In this document: positions 39,463 through 47,395 of the stretch, piece after piece | Position numbering within the stretch: the stretch's first letter is position 1 | Layout: each line of letters starts with the position of its first letter | Assembly (NCBI GenBank): GCA_918797485.1 | Contig: CAKKNE010000001.1 | Span: forward strand, 868,001 to 932,000 | Direction: 5' to 3' | Length of the DNA: 64,000 bases | Source of the DNA: Pelagomonas calceolata | Lineage: Eukaryota > Sar > Pelagophyceae > Pelagomonadales > Pelagomonadaceae | Program-made: the position numbers and the translations under genes | Notes under the pieces: generated by a model | The model's input: the letters and a program-made list of their open reading frames with translations, nothing else | Told to the model about the DNA's origin: nothing | The model's database searches: none

Positions 39463-41991
39463 ATGGCAGCACTCACCACACGCGCCGAGCAGGCGCTGCG
39501 GCACGACGCCGCGGCGACCGAGACCGCCAAGCTCCTCCGCGCGCGTCCGACGGTCGTGGCCCGCTCTGCCGGGCCGAGATCCGGTCTCGCCGCACTCGCC
39601 TCAGCCACCGCGTCCGCCACCGAGGACCTCGTCGTAATCGTCACGGCGACACCGCGGCGCACGGCGCGCGAGGTCGAGGCGCGGCTCCGGACGCAGCGGG
39701 ACGTACTGATAGCGACGGACGCGACGCCCGAATTGGTGGACAGCGCCTTCTGGGGCCGGCTCTTCGCGCCGACCGAGGACGCCGCGGTCCATCAGGCGCG
39801 GGAGCTCGCGGGCGGCGTCCGCGTCCGCGCGGCCAACGACCGGCGCGTCGTTGTGTGTGCGCCGTCTTGGTTACGGAGGGAGTTGCTGTCAGGCCGGCCT
39901 CTCTATTTCGACCAAGAAAAGGCGTCGGCGGCGGCCTACTGCTTCGATGTTGATGTTGTGGCGGACCCGGTAGCCGCGGATTGCTGTACGGTGCTGCGGG
40001 CGGCGCAGTCGTCGATCCGACTGGTCCTATTTAATGAAGGAGAGGGACCCCATGCATCGGCGTGCGCCGCGTGGCTGGGGACGTCCCTCGCGTCGGTCGG
40101 CGCGTCGCACCAACGGCGCCTGTGGTGCTGGCCGCCGGGCCAGGACGCGCCGTTGCGGTTGCGCATCGGCGCCGAGGACGACGCCTGGCCCCGCGCGTTG
40201 GCGCTCGCGCGGCGCGGCATCGACGTCGGCGGGAGCGTCCGAGAAGCGACGGTGAAGGCCGTGGCGCACCTGCTGGTGAATCATGCGACGGTCAAGGTCG
40301 TCGCCACTCGTCTGGACGTCGCGGACGCCCTCTCTTGTGATTCAGATGAGGAGGCGATCCGGCGATTTGTAAGGAGGTGTGACCCGTCCTCAAAAAAGGA
40401 CAAGGCCTCGGCGGCGACGTGGCTGCGGCGCGCGCAGTTTGGTGTGGGCGTCGTGCGCGACGCGTGGTCGCGCGACGCGTCCGTTTTAGCGTTAGGGGCG
40501 GGTCTCGTCAAAGTTGTGGTTTGTAACGTGACAGATCGGGTCTCATCAGCGGCGTGCGTCGTCGCCGAACCTATCAAAATTGACCGCGCCGCCTACGCGG
40601 CGTTGGCGGAAGGTACCGAATGCGACATCGTCCAGGTCTTGGACGGTGTCGATGATGAAGCCTGGCGCGCGGCGTGCGTCGACGGGAACGCAATCGCGTC
40701 GTCTCAGAAAGTCTTCCCGCGGCCGCGCCTGTCCGCCGCGTTATTGCTGCGGGCGGCGTCGACGCTCGACGCGGAGCGGCAGCTTTCCTTGGTGACGACG
40801 GGTCTAGCATCATGCTTGAGCAAGTTCGCTTCATCAATTGAAGACGGCTTGGACGACGAGCGCGACGAGCGGCAGGCCTGCGACGAGCGGGCCATGCTCA
40901 TTTTGAGGAGGCCCGCGCACGCGATGCCATGGCTGAAAAAAGGAAGGGTCGGCCGCTGCGATGCTTCGAGGTGGTGCTGCGTCGTCGGGTTGGTCGCGGC
41001 GCGCCACGGGAGTACGAACGACGCGAAGCGACCGGTGGAGGTCGTTCTGGAGGAGGCGCCGCGCTGGAACGTGAGGCGCGTGCCGGCGTCTTCCATACGA
41101 CTCACGGGCGTCGTCGTGACGCTGGCCGAGGACCTGAGTCGCCCGGGCAATGTTGACGCGTGCCGCCGCGCGACGCTCGAGGCGCTGGAGGCGCTGCAGC
41201 GCAAAGACAGCAAGAAGAAGAAGAAGCGGCGCGTCGCCCTTTTCTTGGATGAGCTGGACGTGATAGAGGTCAAGGACGAGGCCGACGCGGCGTCCTACCG
41301 CTCGCTGACGGCGCGCGCGGCGGTGCTGAAACGTCGGGATGGCGACGAGCTCTCCGAGGGCGCGCGGTCGGAGTTATTGAAGCGCGTCTACGCGCGCGAG
41401 TTTCGACGGGCCTGTCGTCTTCAGAAGAAGAGCGACAAGGCCGCGAAGCGCTCTGTTAAAGCATTGCGCAAGCTGGGCCTCGCCCAGAAAAATGGCGAGG
41501 CGACTCCTGCGGCTTCGGTCGCGCTCGCCTGCGTCGCGCGCTTCGGCGGCGACGACCGGGCGGCGCTCGTCGCGGCGCTCGCGTGCTTTCCCGTCGACGG
41601 CACGGCGTCGCCGCTGCGCGCGCTTGCGCCGCGATTGTTATCCGAGGCGCTCGCGGCGCTCGCGTGTCCGTTAACGGACGCGTCGGAGGCCTTCGTCGCG
41701 GGCGTCGAGGCCTACGACCCGACGGCGCACGCCGACGACCGGCGCGCCTTCGCGGCGGCGCGGGCGGCCGTCGAGGCGGCCGCGCGAAGTGTGGGCCGCG
41801 CCTGCGGCGACGACGCCCTCGTCGCCGAGGAGCTCGCCGTGCTCTCGGCGCGGCCGCGCGCGGGCCTGCCGTCTCCCGTTGATCTGTTGCATGCGCTCGC
41901 GGCGGGGGCGGACGCCGCTTCCGACGCGGTGTTCGCGGGGCGGTTGCGGGAGGCGGCTGTTGTTGTTGGCGGTTTTGGAGGTGTGTATTAA
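39463..41991 (+). CDS. Degenerate Ski2/MTR4-like helicase protein
   Basis: An 842-residue intronless protein. Positionally it follows Ski2-like helicases, but the catalytic motifs are eroded. LVLFNEGEGPHASACAAWLG stands where DEIH...NAxxFAxWIG is expected, and RLWCWPPGQDAPLRLRI where RPVPLxHYI is. WLRRAQFGVGVVRDAWSRDA...GLVKVVVCNVT corresponds to LkRGIGVHHxGLLP...GLVKVLFATET, and SSQKVFPRPRLSAALLLRAA to SSSFRLRYNMLLNLLR of MTR4/SKI2. Walker A GxGKT and QxxGRAGR are not found. A C-terminal helical part may correspond to DSHCT. It may be a structural exosome-cofactor paralogue or RNA-binding remnant. Assignment is from motif order by eye. Confidence 0.55.
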   Translation: MAALTTRAEQALRHDAAATETAKLLRARPTVVARSAGPRSGLAALASATASATEDLVVIVTATPRRTAREVEARLRTQRDVLIATDATPELVDSAFWGRLFAPTEDAAVHQARELAGGVRVRAANDRRVVVCAPSWLRRELLSGRPLYFDQEKASAAAYCFDVDVVADPVAADCCTVLRAAQSSIRLVLFNEGEGPHASACAAWLGTSLASVGASHQRRLWCWPPGQDAPLRLRIGAEDDAWPRALALARRGIDVGGSVREATVKAVAHLLVNHATVKVVATRLDVADALSCDSDEEAIRRFVRRCDPSSKKDKASAATWLRRAQFGVGVVRDAWSRDASVLALGAGLVKVVVCNVTDRVSSAACVVAEPIKIDRAAYAALAEGTECDIVQVLDGVDDEAWRAACVDGNAIASSQKVFPRPRLSAALLLRAASTLDAERQLSLVTTGLASCLSKFASSIEDGLDDERDERQACDERAMLILRRPAHAMPWLKKGRVGRCDASRWCCVVGLVAARHGSTNDAKRPVEVVLEEAPRWNVRRVPASSIRLTGVVVTLAEDLSRPGNVDACRRATLEALEALQRKDSKKKKKRRVALFLDELDVIEVKDEADAASYRSLTARAAVLKRRDGDELSEGARSELLKRVYAREFRRACRLQKKSDKAAKRSVKALRKLGLAQKNGEATPAASVALACVARFGGDDRAALVAALACFPVDGTASPLRALAPRLLSEALAALACPLTDASEAFVAGVEAYDPTAHADDRRAFAAARAAVEAAARSVGRACGDDALVAEELAVLSARPRAGLPSPVDLLHALAAGADAASDAVFAGRLREAAVVVGGFGGVY

Positions 41992-42039
41992 GTTTTGTTG
42001 CTAATTTACTCGGTCGCGCGCCAGAATGATGGTTGAGAT

Positions 42040-42624
42040 TCAAAGAGATCTAGCTAGCGCTTGAGCGACTTGTTCTCCTTCAATGCGATCTAGCTGGCGC
42101 TTGAGCGACTTGTTCTCGTCTTGGAGGATTCGTATCCGCCTTCTCGTGGCGCGGTCGAGCTCCCTCAGGGCTTCTGCGGCTCCAAACTTCAAGTCCTCAC
42201 TGGCGTCGCACACGAGCCTGATGAGCGGGTCGACGGCGCCGGCCTCGGCGACCGCAACCTTTTTGCGTGCGTCCATATCATAGTCCGTAGGTCCCCCACG
42301 CACCAACGCCTCGGCGAGTCGCACCAACGCCCACGCGGCCTCCCTCTGGCCCTCGGCCGGTTCCGCCTCGGCGAGGGTCGACAATGCCACCATGGCCTTC
42401 TTCCGGCCCATGGACGTGCCGTTCGTCACGAGTCTCATGAGCGGTTCGATGGCGCCGGCGTCGATGATCGCGGCGCTGTATGCGGCACTTTCAGAGGCGA
42501 GGTCTGTCAACCCCTCGGCGGCCACCTCCTTTACTTTGGCCGCGCCGTTCCCTACGAGCGCCACGAGCTGCGTGATGCCGTCGGCGTCGACGGTCGAGTC
42601 CGCGCCGATGCCCTCGTCGGCCAT
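42040..42624 (-). CDS. Armadillo-repeat protein
   Basis: A 194-residue protein from the ATG at 42624 (MADEGIGADSTVDADGITQL). Three or four ARM-type repeats are visible (ITQLVALVGNGAAKVKEVAA, IEPLMRLVTNGTSMGRKKAM, VDPLIRLVCDASEDLKFGAA). A basic leucine-heptad helix follows (RIRILQDENKSLKRQLDRIE). The last 11 residues arise from an out-of-frame tandem duplication of the preceding 31 bases. It is divergent from the small gene beginning 32 bp away. Confidence 0.75.
   Translation of the reverse strand: MADEGIGADSTVDADGITQLVALVGNGAAKVKEVAAEGLTDLASESAAYSAAIIDAGAIEPLMRLVTNGTSMGRKKAMVALSTLAEAEPAEGQREAAWALVRLAEALVRGGPTDYDMDARKKVAVAEAGAVDPLIRLVCDASEDLKFGAAEALRELDRATRRRIRILQDENKSLKRQLDRIEGEQVAQALARSL
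42047..42117 (+). repeat. 31-bp direct repeat forming the C-terminus of the ARM gene
   Basis: Two 31-bp copies (42047-42077 and 42087-42117) differ at one base and are offset by 40 bp. Because 40 is not a multiple of three, the second copy (in gene direction) is read in another frame and supplies a new stop. Confidence 0.85.
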
Positions 42625-42655
42625 TCGTCCGGCTGGCGCGGCGATCCTTAAGCGG

Positions 42656-43096
42656 ATGCCCAGCGCGAGACCGGCTGCGTCGCACGTAATCAAGACGACG
42701 CGCGTCTGCCGCAGACAAAGAAGGACCAAACCACCGGTGTGTCCTTACGAGTCGGTATTTCTGACTGCTCACTCTCACAGCGCACGAGGCGTTGTGGCGA
42801 AGCGTAATAATTATAACACCTCGTGTCGCGCGACGCGTTCGTATGCTCGCGCCGCGGCGGCAAAATCGCAAGCCGCGCTCCGCGCCAGCGAGACCCCACT
42901 CAGGTTCAAAGTGGGTACTAGAGTCGAATGCTGCATGGGCACGAATCAATGGGAGCCCGGCACGGTCATCAAGCTGTGGTACTTCACGCAAGGTTCTCAC
43001 GCCCCGTACCAGGTTGAATTGGATGAGGGCAATTTGATCTTTGCGCCGGAAGACTCGGACCGCTGCGTCCGGCGGGCGCCGTCGGAGAGCGCGTAA
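42656..43096 (+). CDS. Small protein with a stramenopile-type RFKVG...APYQV...IFAP domain
   Basis: The 146-residue frame ends with LRFKVGTRVECCMGTNQWEP, GTVIKLWYF and APYQVELDEGNLIFAPEDSD. This short beta-rich module recurs in many stramenopile proteins, often with MYND fingers or ankyrin repeats ('RVxC..G...W..G.V..L.Y....APYQV.LD.G.LI.AP.D'). The ATG at 42656 is the nearest one in frame, but the first 80 residues look non-conserved, so the true start or a 5' intron is uncertain. It lies 32 bp from the divergent ARM start. Confidence 0.6.
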   Translation: MPSARPAASHVIKTTRVCRRQRRTKPPVCPYESVFLTAHSHSARGVVAKRNNYNTSCRATRSYARAAAAKSQAALRASETPLRFKVGTRVECCMGTNQWEPGTVIKLWYFTQGSHAPYQVELDEGNLIFAPEDSDRCVRRAPSESA

Positions 43097-43147
43097 GAGG
43101 TAGCAATATAGCGACGTTCTGGACAGGGACTCGCCCGGTCGCTTGGA

Positions 43148-43175
43148 CCTAGCGGCCAGTAAGACACTAGAAAGC
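43148..43175 (+). promoter_or_regulatory. Shared 28-bp promoter-like motif, copy 7
   Basis: CCTAGCGGCCA then GTAAGACACTAGAAAGC, 150 bp before the start at 43326, in gene orientation. Confidence 0.75.
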
Positions 43176-43325
43176 ACTTTGCGGCTGCTGCTGCTCGGCC
43201 GCAGGAGTGCGCAATTGTGCTTGCAAGTTCAAGCCACATCGTGCATAGCTCATTACAAACACCTGCAGCCCGTGCAGCCAAATTTCGAGCACGCCTACGC
43301 CCCGCAGCACTCGCAGAGCAAGCCC

Positions 43326-44324
43326 ATGGCCGCCGAAGCACCGCCCAAGCCGCGCAAGAAACCACCAAAACTCCAGAGCGGCCCGCCGACGCTGACGCGC
43401 CTCTGGAAGGACCGGCCGCGCATCGGGGCGGACAACGCGATCCACCGGCCCGGGCTGGATGGTGCGTACTTCTCGGACCTCGCGGCGATCCGGGAGCCGG
43501 TCATGGTGCAGGAGGTGTATGTCCTGGATCCGTTTCTGCGCGCATTAGCCGAGTTCCGCTCGCCCCAATCCTTGGGCGACGAGGCCGTGCCCGTGCCGTG
43601 CCACGAGGACGAGAGCTGCGTGAATGTCAAGCTGCGGCTCTTCGAACAGATACGAGCGAACTTTGATACTCTAAGGAGCCTGCCCCGCGACGTCATTGAA
43701 GCGCTGTACGCGCCGGAGACGGAGAGCCACGATCCTGATGAGTTCATCCGGCCTTACGACTGGTCGCGGCGGTTCTTCTCTACTGAATGGTCCGAGGCGG
43801 ACCTGGCGGGGCGCTTCTCCTACGACACCTACAACGATTTCCTGGATGAGACGAAGTGGTGCCTCTACGAACCCGATTTGGTTCGGTGTACGCCGCTGGA
43901 ACGAAACGACAATACGGGAAGGCCGCTCGTGCGCCAGGCGAAGAACTTCGTGGCGGACTACAAGGTCATCCACAAGGTGTCGCGGGAGGTGCGCCACCGC
44001 GACGCCATCCTGTTGCTGCCGACGCATGTCCGCGTGCGTCTGGTCAGGCCGGGGTTCGGGCGCCTCGCGTACGTCGTGCCGCGGGCGTGCACCTTCGAGG
44101 AATTAAGAAAGCGCGTCGCGGCGGACGTCGGCGAGACCTTCGAGGAGTTCCCGGCCGGCGCCGACCGCGACAACTTGTTCGGGCCCGGCAAGCGTTTGAT
44201 GGACGTCGTCCGGCCGAACTGTTTCTTCGTGCAGCAGGCGTGGAAGGGCGTCGTGGACGCGTCCGAGGTGGTGGACGCGGCGCCGCCGAAGAAGACGTTC
44301 CTGGAGTACGTTTCCCGGGACTAG
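43326..44324 (+). CDS. Conserved-looking protein of unknown function
   Basis: A 332-residue intronless protein from the ATG at 43326 (CCCATGGCC context). It has a basic Pro/Lys start (MAAEAPPKPRKKPPKLQSGP) and then a soluble mixed domain rich in Trp/Tyr/Asp (PYDWSRRFFSTEWSEADLAG, RFSYDTYNDFLDETKWCLYE). No membrane helices, signal peptide or recognised catalytic motif were seen. Convergent with the next gene by only 11 bp. Confidence 0.65.
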   Translation: MAAEAPPKPRKKPPKLQSGPPTLTRLWKDRPRIGADNAIHRPGLDGAYFSDLAAIREPVMVQEVYVLDPFLRALAEFRSPQSLGDEAVPVPCHEDESCVNVKLRLFEQIRANFDTLRSLPRDVIEALYAPETESHDPDEFIRPYDWSRRFFSTEWSEADLAGRFSYDTYNDFLDETKWCLYEPDLVRCTPLERNDNTGRPLVRQAKNFVADYKVIHKVSREVRHRDAILLLPTHVRVRLVRPGFGRLAYVVPRACTFEELRKRVAADVGETFEEFPAGADRDNLFGPGKRLMDVVRPNCFFVQQAWKGVVDASEVVDAAPPKKTFLEYVSRD

Positions 44325-44335
44325 TAAGTGTATGT

Positions 44336-45184
44336 TTATGTGAAGAAGAGTCGCGGCGTCGCCGCCACATACGCCTCGAACGCGTCGTCGCGGTAGGCGA
44401 GGCGCTGGCGGCCGTCCAGGGACTCCGTCGCCGAGAGGACGATATTCACCATCATGAGTGGCGCTAGGACCGCCAGCAGCGCAGCGGCGGCGGACGGCGC
44501 GCTCAGCGCCGCCGCGGCTGCCACGGCGCCGTGGAGGACGACGTCGGCCGCGTAGTTCACGTGGCGCGACACGCGCCAGAGGCCCGTCGTGCACGGCCGG
44601 TCCGGCGCGCGCCGCTTCGCCAGGAACTTCTGCGCGTCGGCGACGGTCTGGACGGCCAGCGCGACCGCCGCCGCCGCACCAGCAAATACAGTAACGCGGG
44701 GCCGCGGCGCGTTCGCCAGAAACCGGATCGGCGCGGCGTAGAGCGCCAGCAGGACAGCGACGCCGGCGACGAGCGGGATCTTGTGCGTCGTCCGCGTGAA
44801 GGGGCACTTCGTGTCCTTCTCCAGGGCCCGGAACAGCGGCAACACGGCGTCGCGGTAGTGCTTCTCGCGGTCGCGCAGGGCCTGGTAGGCCGTCACCTTG
44901 AGGCCGTAGGCGAGCAGGACGCGGACGGCGACCGGCGTCGTCGCGCTCCGGAGCGCCGCCCGCGCGTGCCACGCGATGGCCAAACCGTAGCCGTAACTCA
45001 CGGCCGCGTGGGCCGAGACGAAGCCCACCGCCGCGCACGCGAACCCGGCGCCGGCGGCGCTCTTGACGACGGCTGCTGCCGGTGCCACGGCTGCCAGTCT
45101 CGGTGTCGTTTTTATCCGTCTTGCCGGTACGAATGCTTTGCTGCAAATTGGTGCGAGCAGCAGCACGGTTGAGAGGTGCATCAT
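44336..45184 (-). CDS. DUF1295/steroid-reductase-like membrane protein, probably plastid-targeted
   Basis: A 282-residue protein. The N-terminus (MMHLSTVLLLAPICSKAFVP) is a signal followed by an AF-type plastid cleavage motif. About six hydrophobic helices follow. The C-terminal half has GLWRVSRHVNYAADVVLHGA, matching the GLWxxSRHPNYxxE motif of DUF1295 and isoprenylcysteine methyltransferase/steroid 5-alpha-reductase-like proteins, and ends YRDDAFEAYVAATPRLFF as these do. The usual Pro of HPNY is Val here. It is likely a lipid- or sterol-modifying membrane enzyme; the substrate is unknown. Confidence 0.75.
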   Translation of the reverse strand: MMHLSTVLLLAPICSKAFVPARRIKTTPRLAAVAPAAAVVKSAAGAGFACAAVGFVSAHAAVSYGYGLAIAWHARAALRSATTPVAVRVLLAYGLKVTAYQALRDREKHYRDAVLPLFRALEKDTKCPFTRTTHKIPLVAGVAVLLALYAAPIRFLANAPRPRVTVFAGAAAAVALAVQTVADAQKFLAKRRAPDRPCTTGLWRVSRHVNYAADVVLHGAVAAAAALSAPSAAAALLAVLAPLMMVNIVLSATESLDGRQRLAYRDDAFEAYVAATPRLFFT

Positions 45185-45248
45185 CTCAACTACTTGCGAT
45201 CAACACGACCTCAAGGCGCAAAAATCTGGCGCTCGAGATTTGCATTTA

Positions 45249-45275
45249 GCTAGCGGCAGCAAGACACTAGCAAGC
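45249..45275 (+). promoter_or_regulatory. Shared 28-bp promoter-like motif, copy 8
   Basis: GCTAGCGGCA then GCAAGACACTAGCAAGC (T to C at base 2 of the right half). It is 65 bp upstream of the minus-strand gene starting at 45184, in the opposite orientation to that gene. A more degenerate second copy (CCCAAGACACGAGCAGC) lies near 45333. Confidence 0.72.
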
Positions 45276-45276
45276 G

Positions 45277-45331
45277 TGGAAACAAGCGTGCTAGTCCTAG
45301 CACCGTAACCATACGATGGAAACAAGCGTGC
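45277..45331 (+). repeat. 15-bp direct repeats next to motif copy 8
   Basis: TGGAAACAAGCGTGC occurs at 45277-45291 and again at 45317-45331. With the degenerate motif copy following the second repeat, this suggests a local duplication of a motif-plus-flank unit. Confidence 0.7.
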
Positions 45332-45379
45332 CCCAAGACACGAGCAGCAGCATCGGACGACCTCCTCAAAAACGAAAAC

Positions 45380-46390
45380 TTACGCGTCGCCCGGCGCCGC
45401 CGCCGCCGCCGCGCCCCAGACCCGCGCGTCCTCGGGCCGCACGCGCCGCCCCTGGTCGATGACCGAGTAGAACGTGTCGCCGACAACGCCCGCGGCCTCG
45501 CAGACCCGCTTGGCGCGCTTCATCGCCGCCGTCTGCAGGAAACTGAGGAACTTGACCTCGCGCGCCGAGAGGTCCGGGTGCCACACGTCGAAGATCAGGG
45601 CGATGCGCGCCTCAGAAGCGTGGTCGTTCCAGGCCTCGTGATTGAAGGAATCGTCGAAAATTATGGCCTTGTCGCGCGCCATCCTTACGATTTCGTCTCC
45701 CACCCTTATTCTACAGCCCTCGGCCGGGCAGAGTAAAGGCAGGTGGCATCTTAATTTTTTTGCGGTCGGCCCGTTGTGGTCCGTGATATGCGTATTACAG
45801 GCCGTGGAACTAAAAAACGCGTGGCCGTAGGTTTGAGGAATGCGCTCCAACACTCCACACGTCACGGGGCACCGCTCCCTGTGAGCTTCAAAGTCCATAT
45901 TGTGCAGCTCGAGATAAAAGACATTCCAGTCCCCTCTATCGGTCGCGCCCCTCCCGCCCTTCTGCTCGCTCGACGGCGCGCGGTACGGCTGGAAGTGCTC
46001 CTCGCCCTGATCTCTGAGTCTGAGCAACTCCTCGCGCATCGCCGGCGCATTCCTTTCGACGTCCGCCACCCAGGCCAGCTCCGGCGGGAATTCTGATCGA
46101 GTCTCCTCGCATCCGCGCCACCAGACGGGTTGCGCCCTTAATCCTTCGAAGAGCTCGGGGCAGCCGCGCTGGCGCGCCGGCGTGTTCGATGGAGGGACGA
46201 GGTCACTACCATTAAGCTTGCGCAGCCACCACGCGCGGACGCGTGCCATGTCGTCTTCCGGAAGTTTCCGGAGGTAGGCCATGGCCACGGACTTGCCGAT
46301 GGTCGAGAGGCCGTAGTCGTCGAGGGCGCCGGCCAGGCGGCGCATGACCTTGGCCTCGCGGCTCTCGGCTGCCTCTGTTTGCGCTGCCAT
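45380..46390 (-). CDS. Aspartyl/asparaginyl beta-hydroxylase family dioxygenase
   Basis: A 336-residue protein from the ATG at 46390 (MAAQTEAAESREAKVMRRLA). The catalytic core has the family order: NTHITDHNGPTAKKLRCHLP, RIRVGDEIVRM and KAIIFDDSFNHEAWND, then ALIFDVWHPDLS. The two histidines of this family (HxGPTNxxLRxHL and DDSFxHEVW) and the downstream Arg-containing strand are present, so iron and 2-oxoglutarate binding is plausible. These enzymes hydroxylate Asp/Asn residues, often in EGF domains in the ER, but no signal peptide is visible here, so a cytosolic form is likely. No intron. Confidence 0.88.
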   Translation of the reverse strand: MAAQTEAAESREAKVMRRLAGALDDYGLSTIGKSVAMAYLRKLPEDDMARVRAWWLRKLNGSDLVPPSNTPARQRGCPELFEGLRAQPVWWRGCEETRSEFPPELAWVADVERNAPAMREELLRLRDQGEEHFQPYRAPSSEQKGGRGATDRGDWNVFYLELHNMDFEAHRERCPVTCGVLERIPQTYGHAFFSSTACNTHITDHNGPTAKKLRCHLPLLCPAEGCRIRVGDEIVRMARDKAIIFDDSFNHEAWNDHASEARIALIFDVWHPDLSAREVKFLSFLQTAAMKRAKRVCEAAGVVGDTFYSVIDQGRRVRPEDARVWGAAAAAAPGDA

Positions 46391-47395
46391 TTTTGTAAAC
46401 TTGTAGCGTTTCGAAGCCAGTACTTCTTGCAAGATGAGTCTACCACAGAGCCACGTTTTGGCAGCGCTGCGTGTTCAGTTATGCCTCGTTTTGGGCCGCT
46501 GCGCGCAACAGCCGCGCTGGGTCTAGCTAGCGGTGTGTAAGACACTAGCAAACGGAATACGGCATGCAGCTGTTCGAGTATCCTTCGGTTCGCTACTGGT
46601 CCAAAGAGATCAATGGGACATGTACTGGGGGCCCAAAATTTTTTTTTTTTTAATTCGCGAAATTGACGACGCCGCCATGGCTGGCGCGTCGGTGGAATCC
46701 TGTCGATTCGTGGTCCTGAGGTCTCCCCGGCGTCGCCTAGGGTCGGAACTAGACATGGGTAGTCGCCTACGCCGCGTGCGCGGGCGCTTCGATCAGTGGA
46801 TGCAAATCAAGACAGGTCCCCAGCAGTGCGCGGACAACTGCCATGATCCCCAAAAGTTTTCGATCCAGAGCTCTCTGGGAGCCCCGAGAATCGGCGCATG
46901 CGGTCTAGGCGACCACCCGACCTCAGACCTATCCCAGAGGGTGTCCGCGAGCCGATCTGCCCCCGAAAAAGTAACTCATTTGGACCCGATGGCGCCCCGT
47001 TCCCGAGGCCCAGTCGCGAGTCGTCACCGTTGCACAAACTAAGAGCAGGCCGCCCGCCACCAACGCGGCGAGCTGAGTCCTCTGGCGATCGGAGACTCGC
47101 GGCTCCGGACGCGTTACGTCTCGGAGAGGTTCCAGTGGTTCCATGGATGGATGGAGAGCTCTGTGTTAATATTGGGGCCGTGCGCGCGCTAGACTAGCAA
47201 GCTACGATGACGACGCGATGATTCGTCTAACCTCGCGCTTCAAAACTGGAAACCCCGAGGCTGTTTTCGCGCAGAACGAAGTGCACGCGCTCACATCACA
47301 TAGGGCTAGAAGGCTGTGAGGCTCTAGGAAGCGTAACAATGCAAGAGCAAAGAATTAGAATGGTCCACAGAGCAAGTTGTTACAGATGAGTACAT
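46391..47395. other. 1-kb gene-poor interval
   Basis: This is the longest stretch without a supported gene. It holds motif copy 9 (46526-46554), a run of about 15 T near 46640 and a run of unrelated short frames (longest 169 codons, 46533-47042, no recognisable composition). A partial motif-like GACTAGCAAGC lies near 47192. I could not recognise an RNA gene. Confidence 0.5.
46526..46554 (+). promoter_or_regulatory. Shared 28-bp promoter-like motif, copy 9
   Basis: GCTAGCGGTGT then GTAAGACACTAGCAAAC, 136 bp upstream of the minus-strand hydroxylase start (46390), in opposite orientation. Confidence 0.73.

Noticed and set aside
42047-42060. GATCTAGCTAGCGC as another copy of the promoter-like motif
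   Set aside because: Only the left half is similar, it lies in the ARM coding region, and it lacks the GACACTAG core.
46533-47042. A 169-codon open frame as a gene
   Set aside because: It overlaps the promoter-like motif, has no ATG-supported conserved segment and has no compositional sign of coding.
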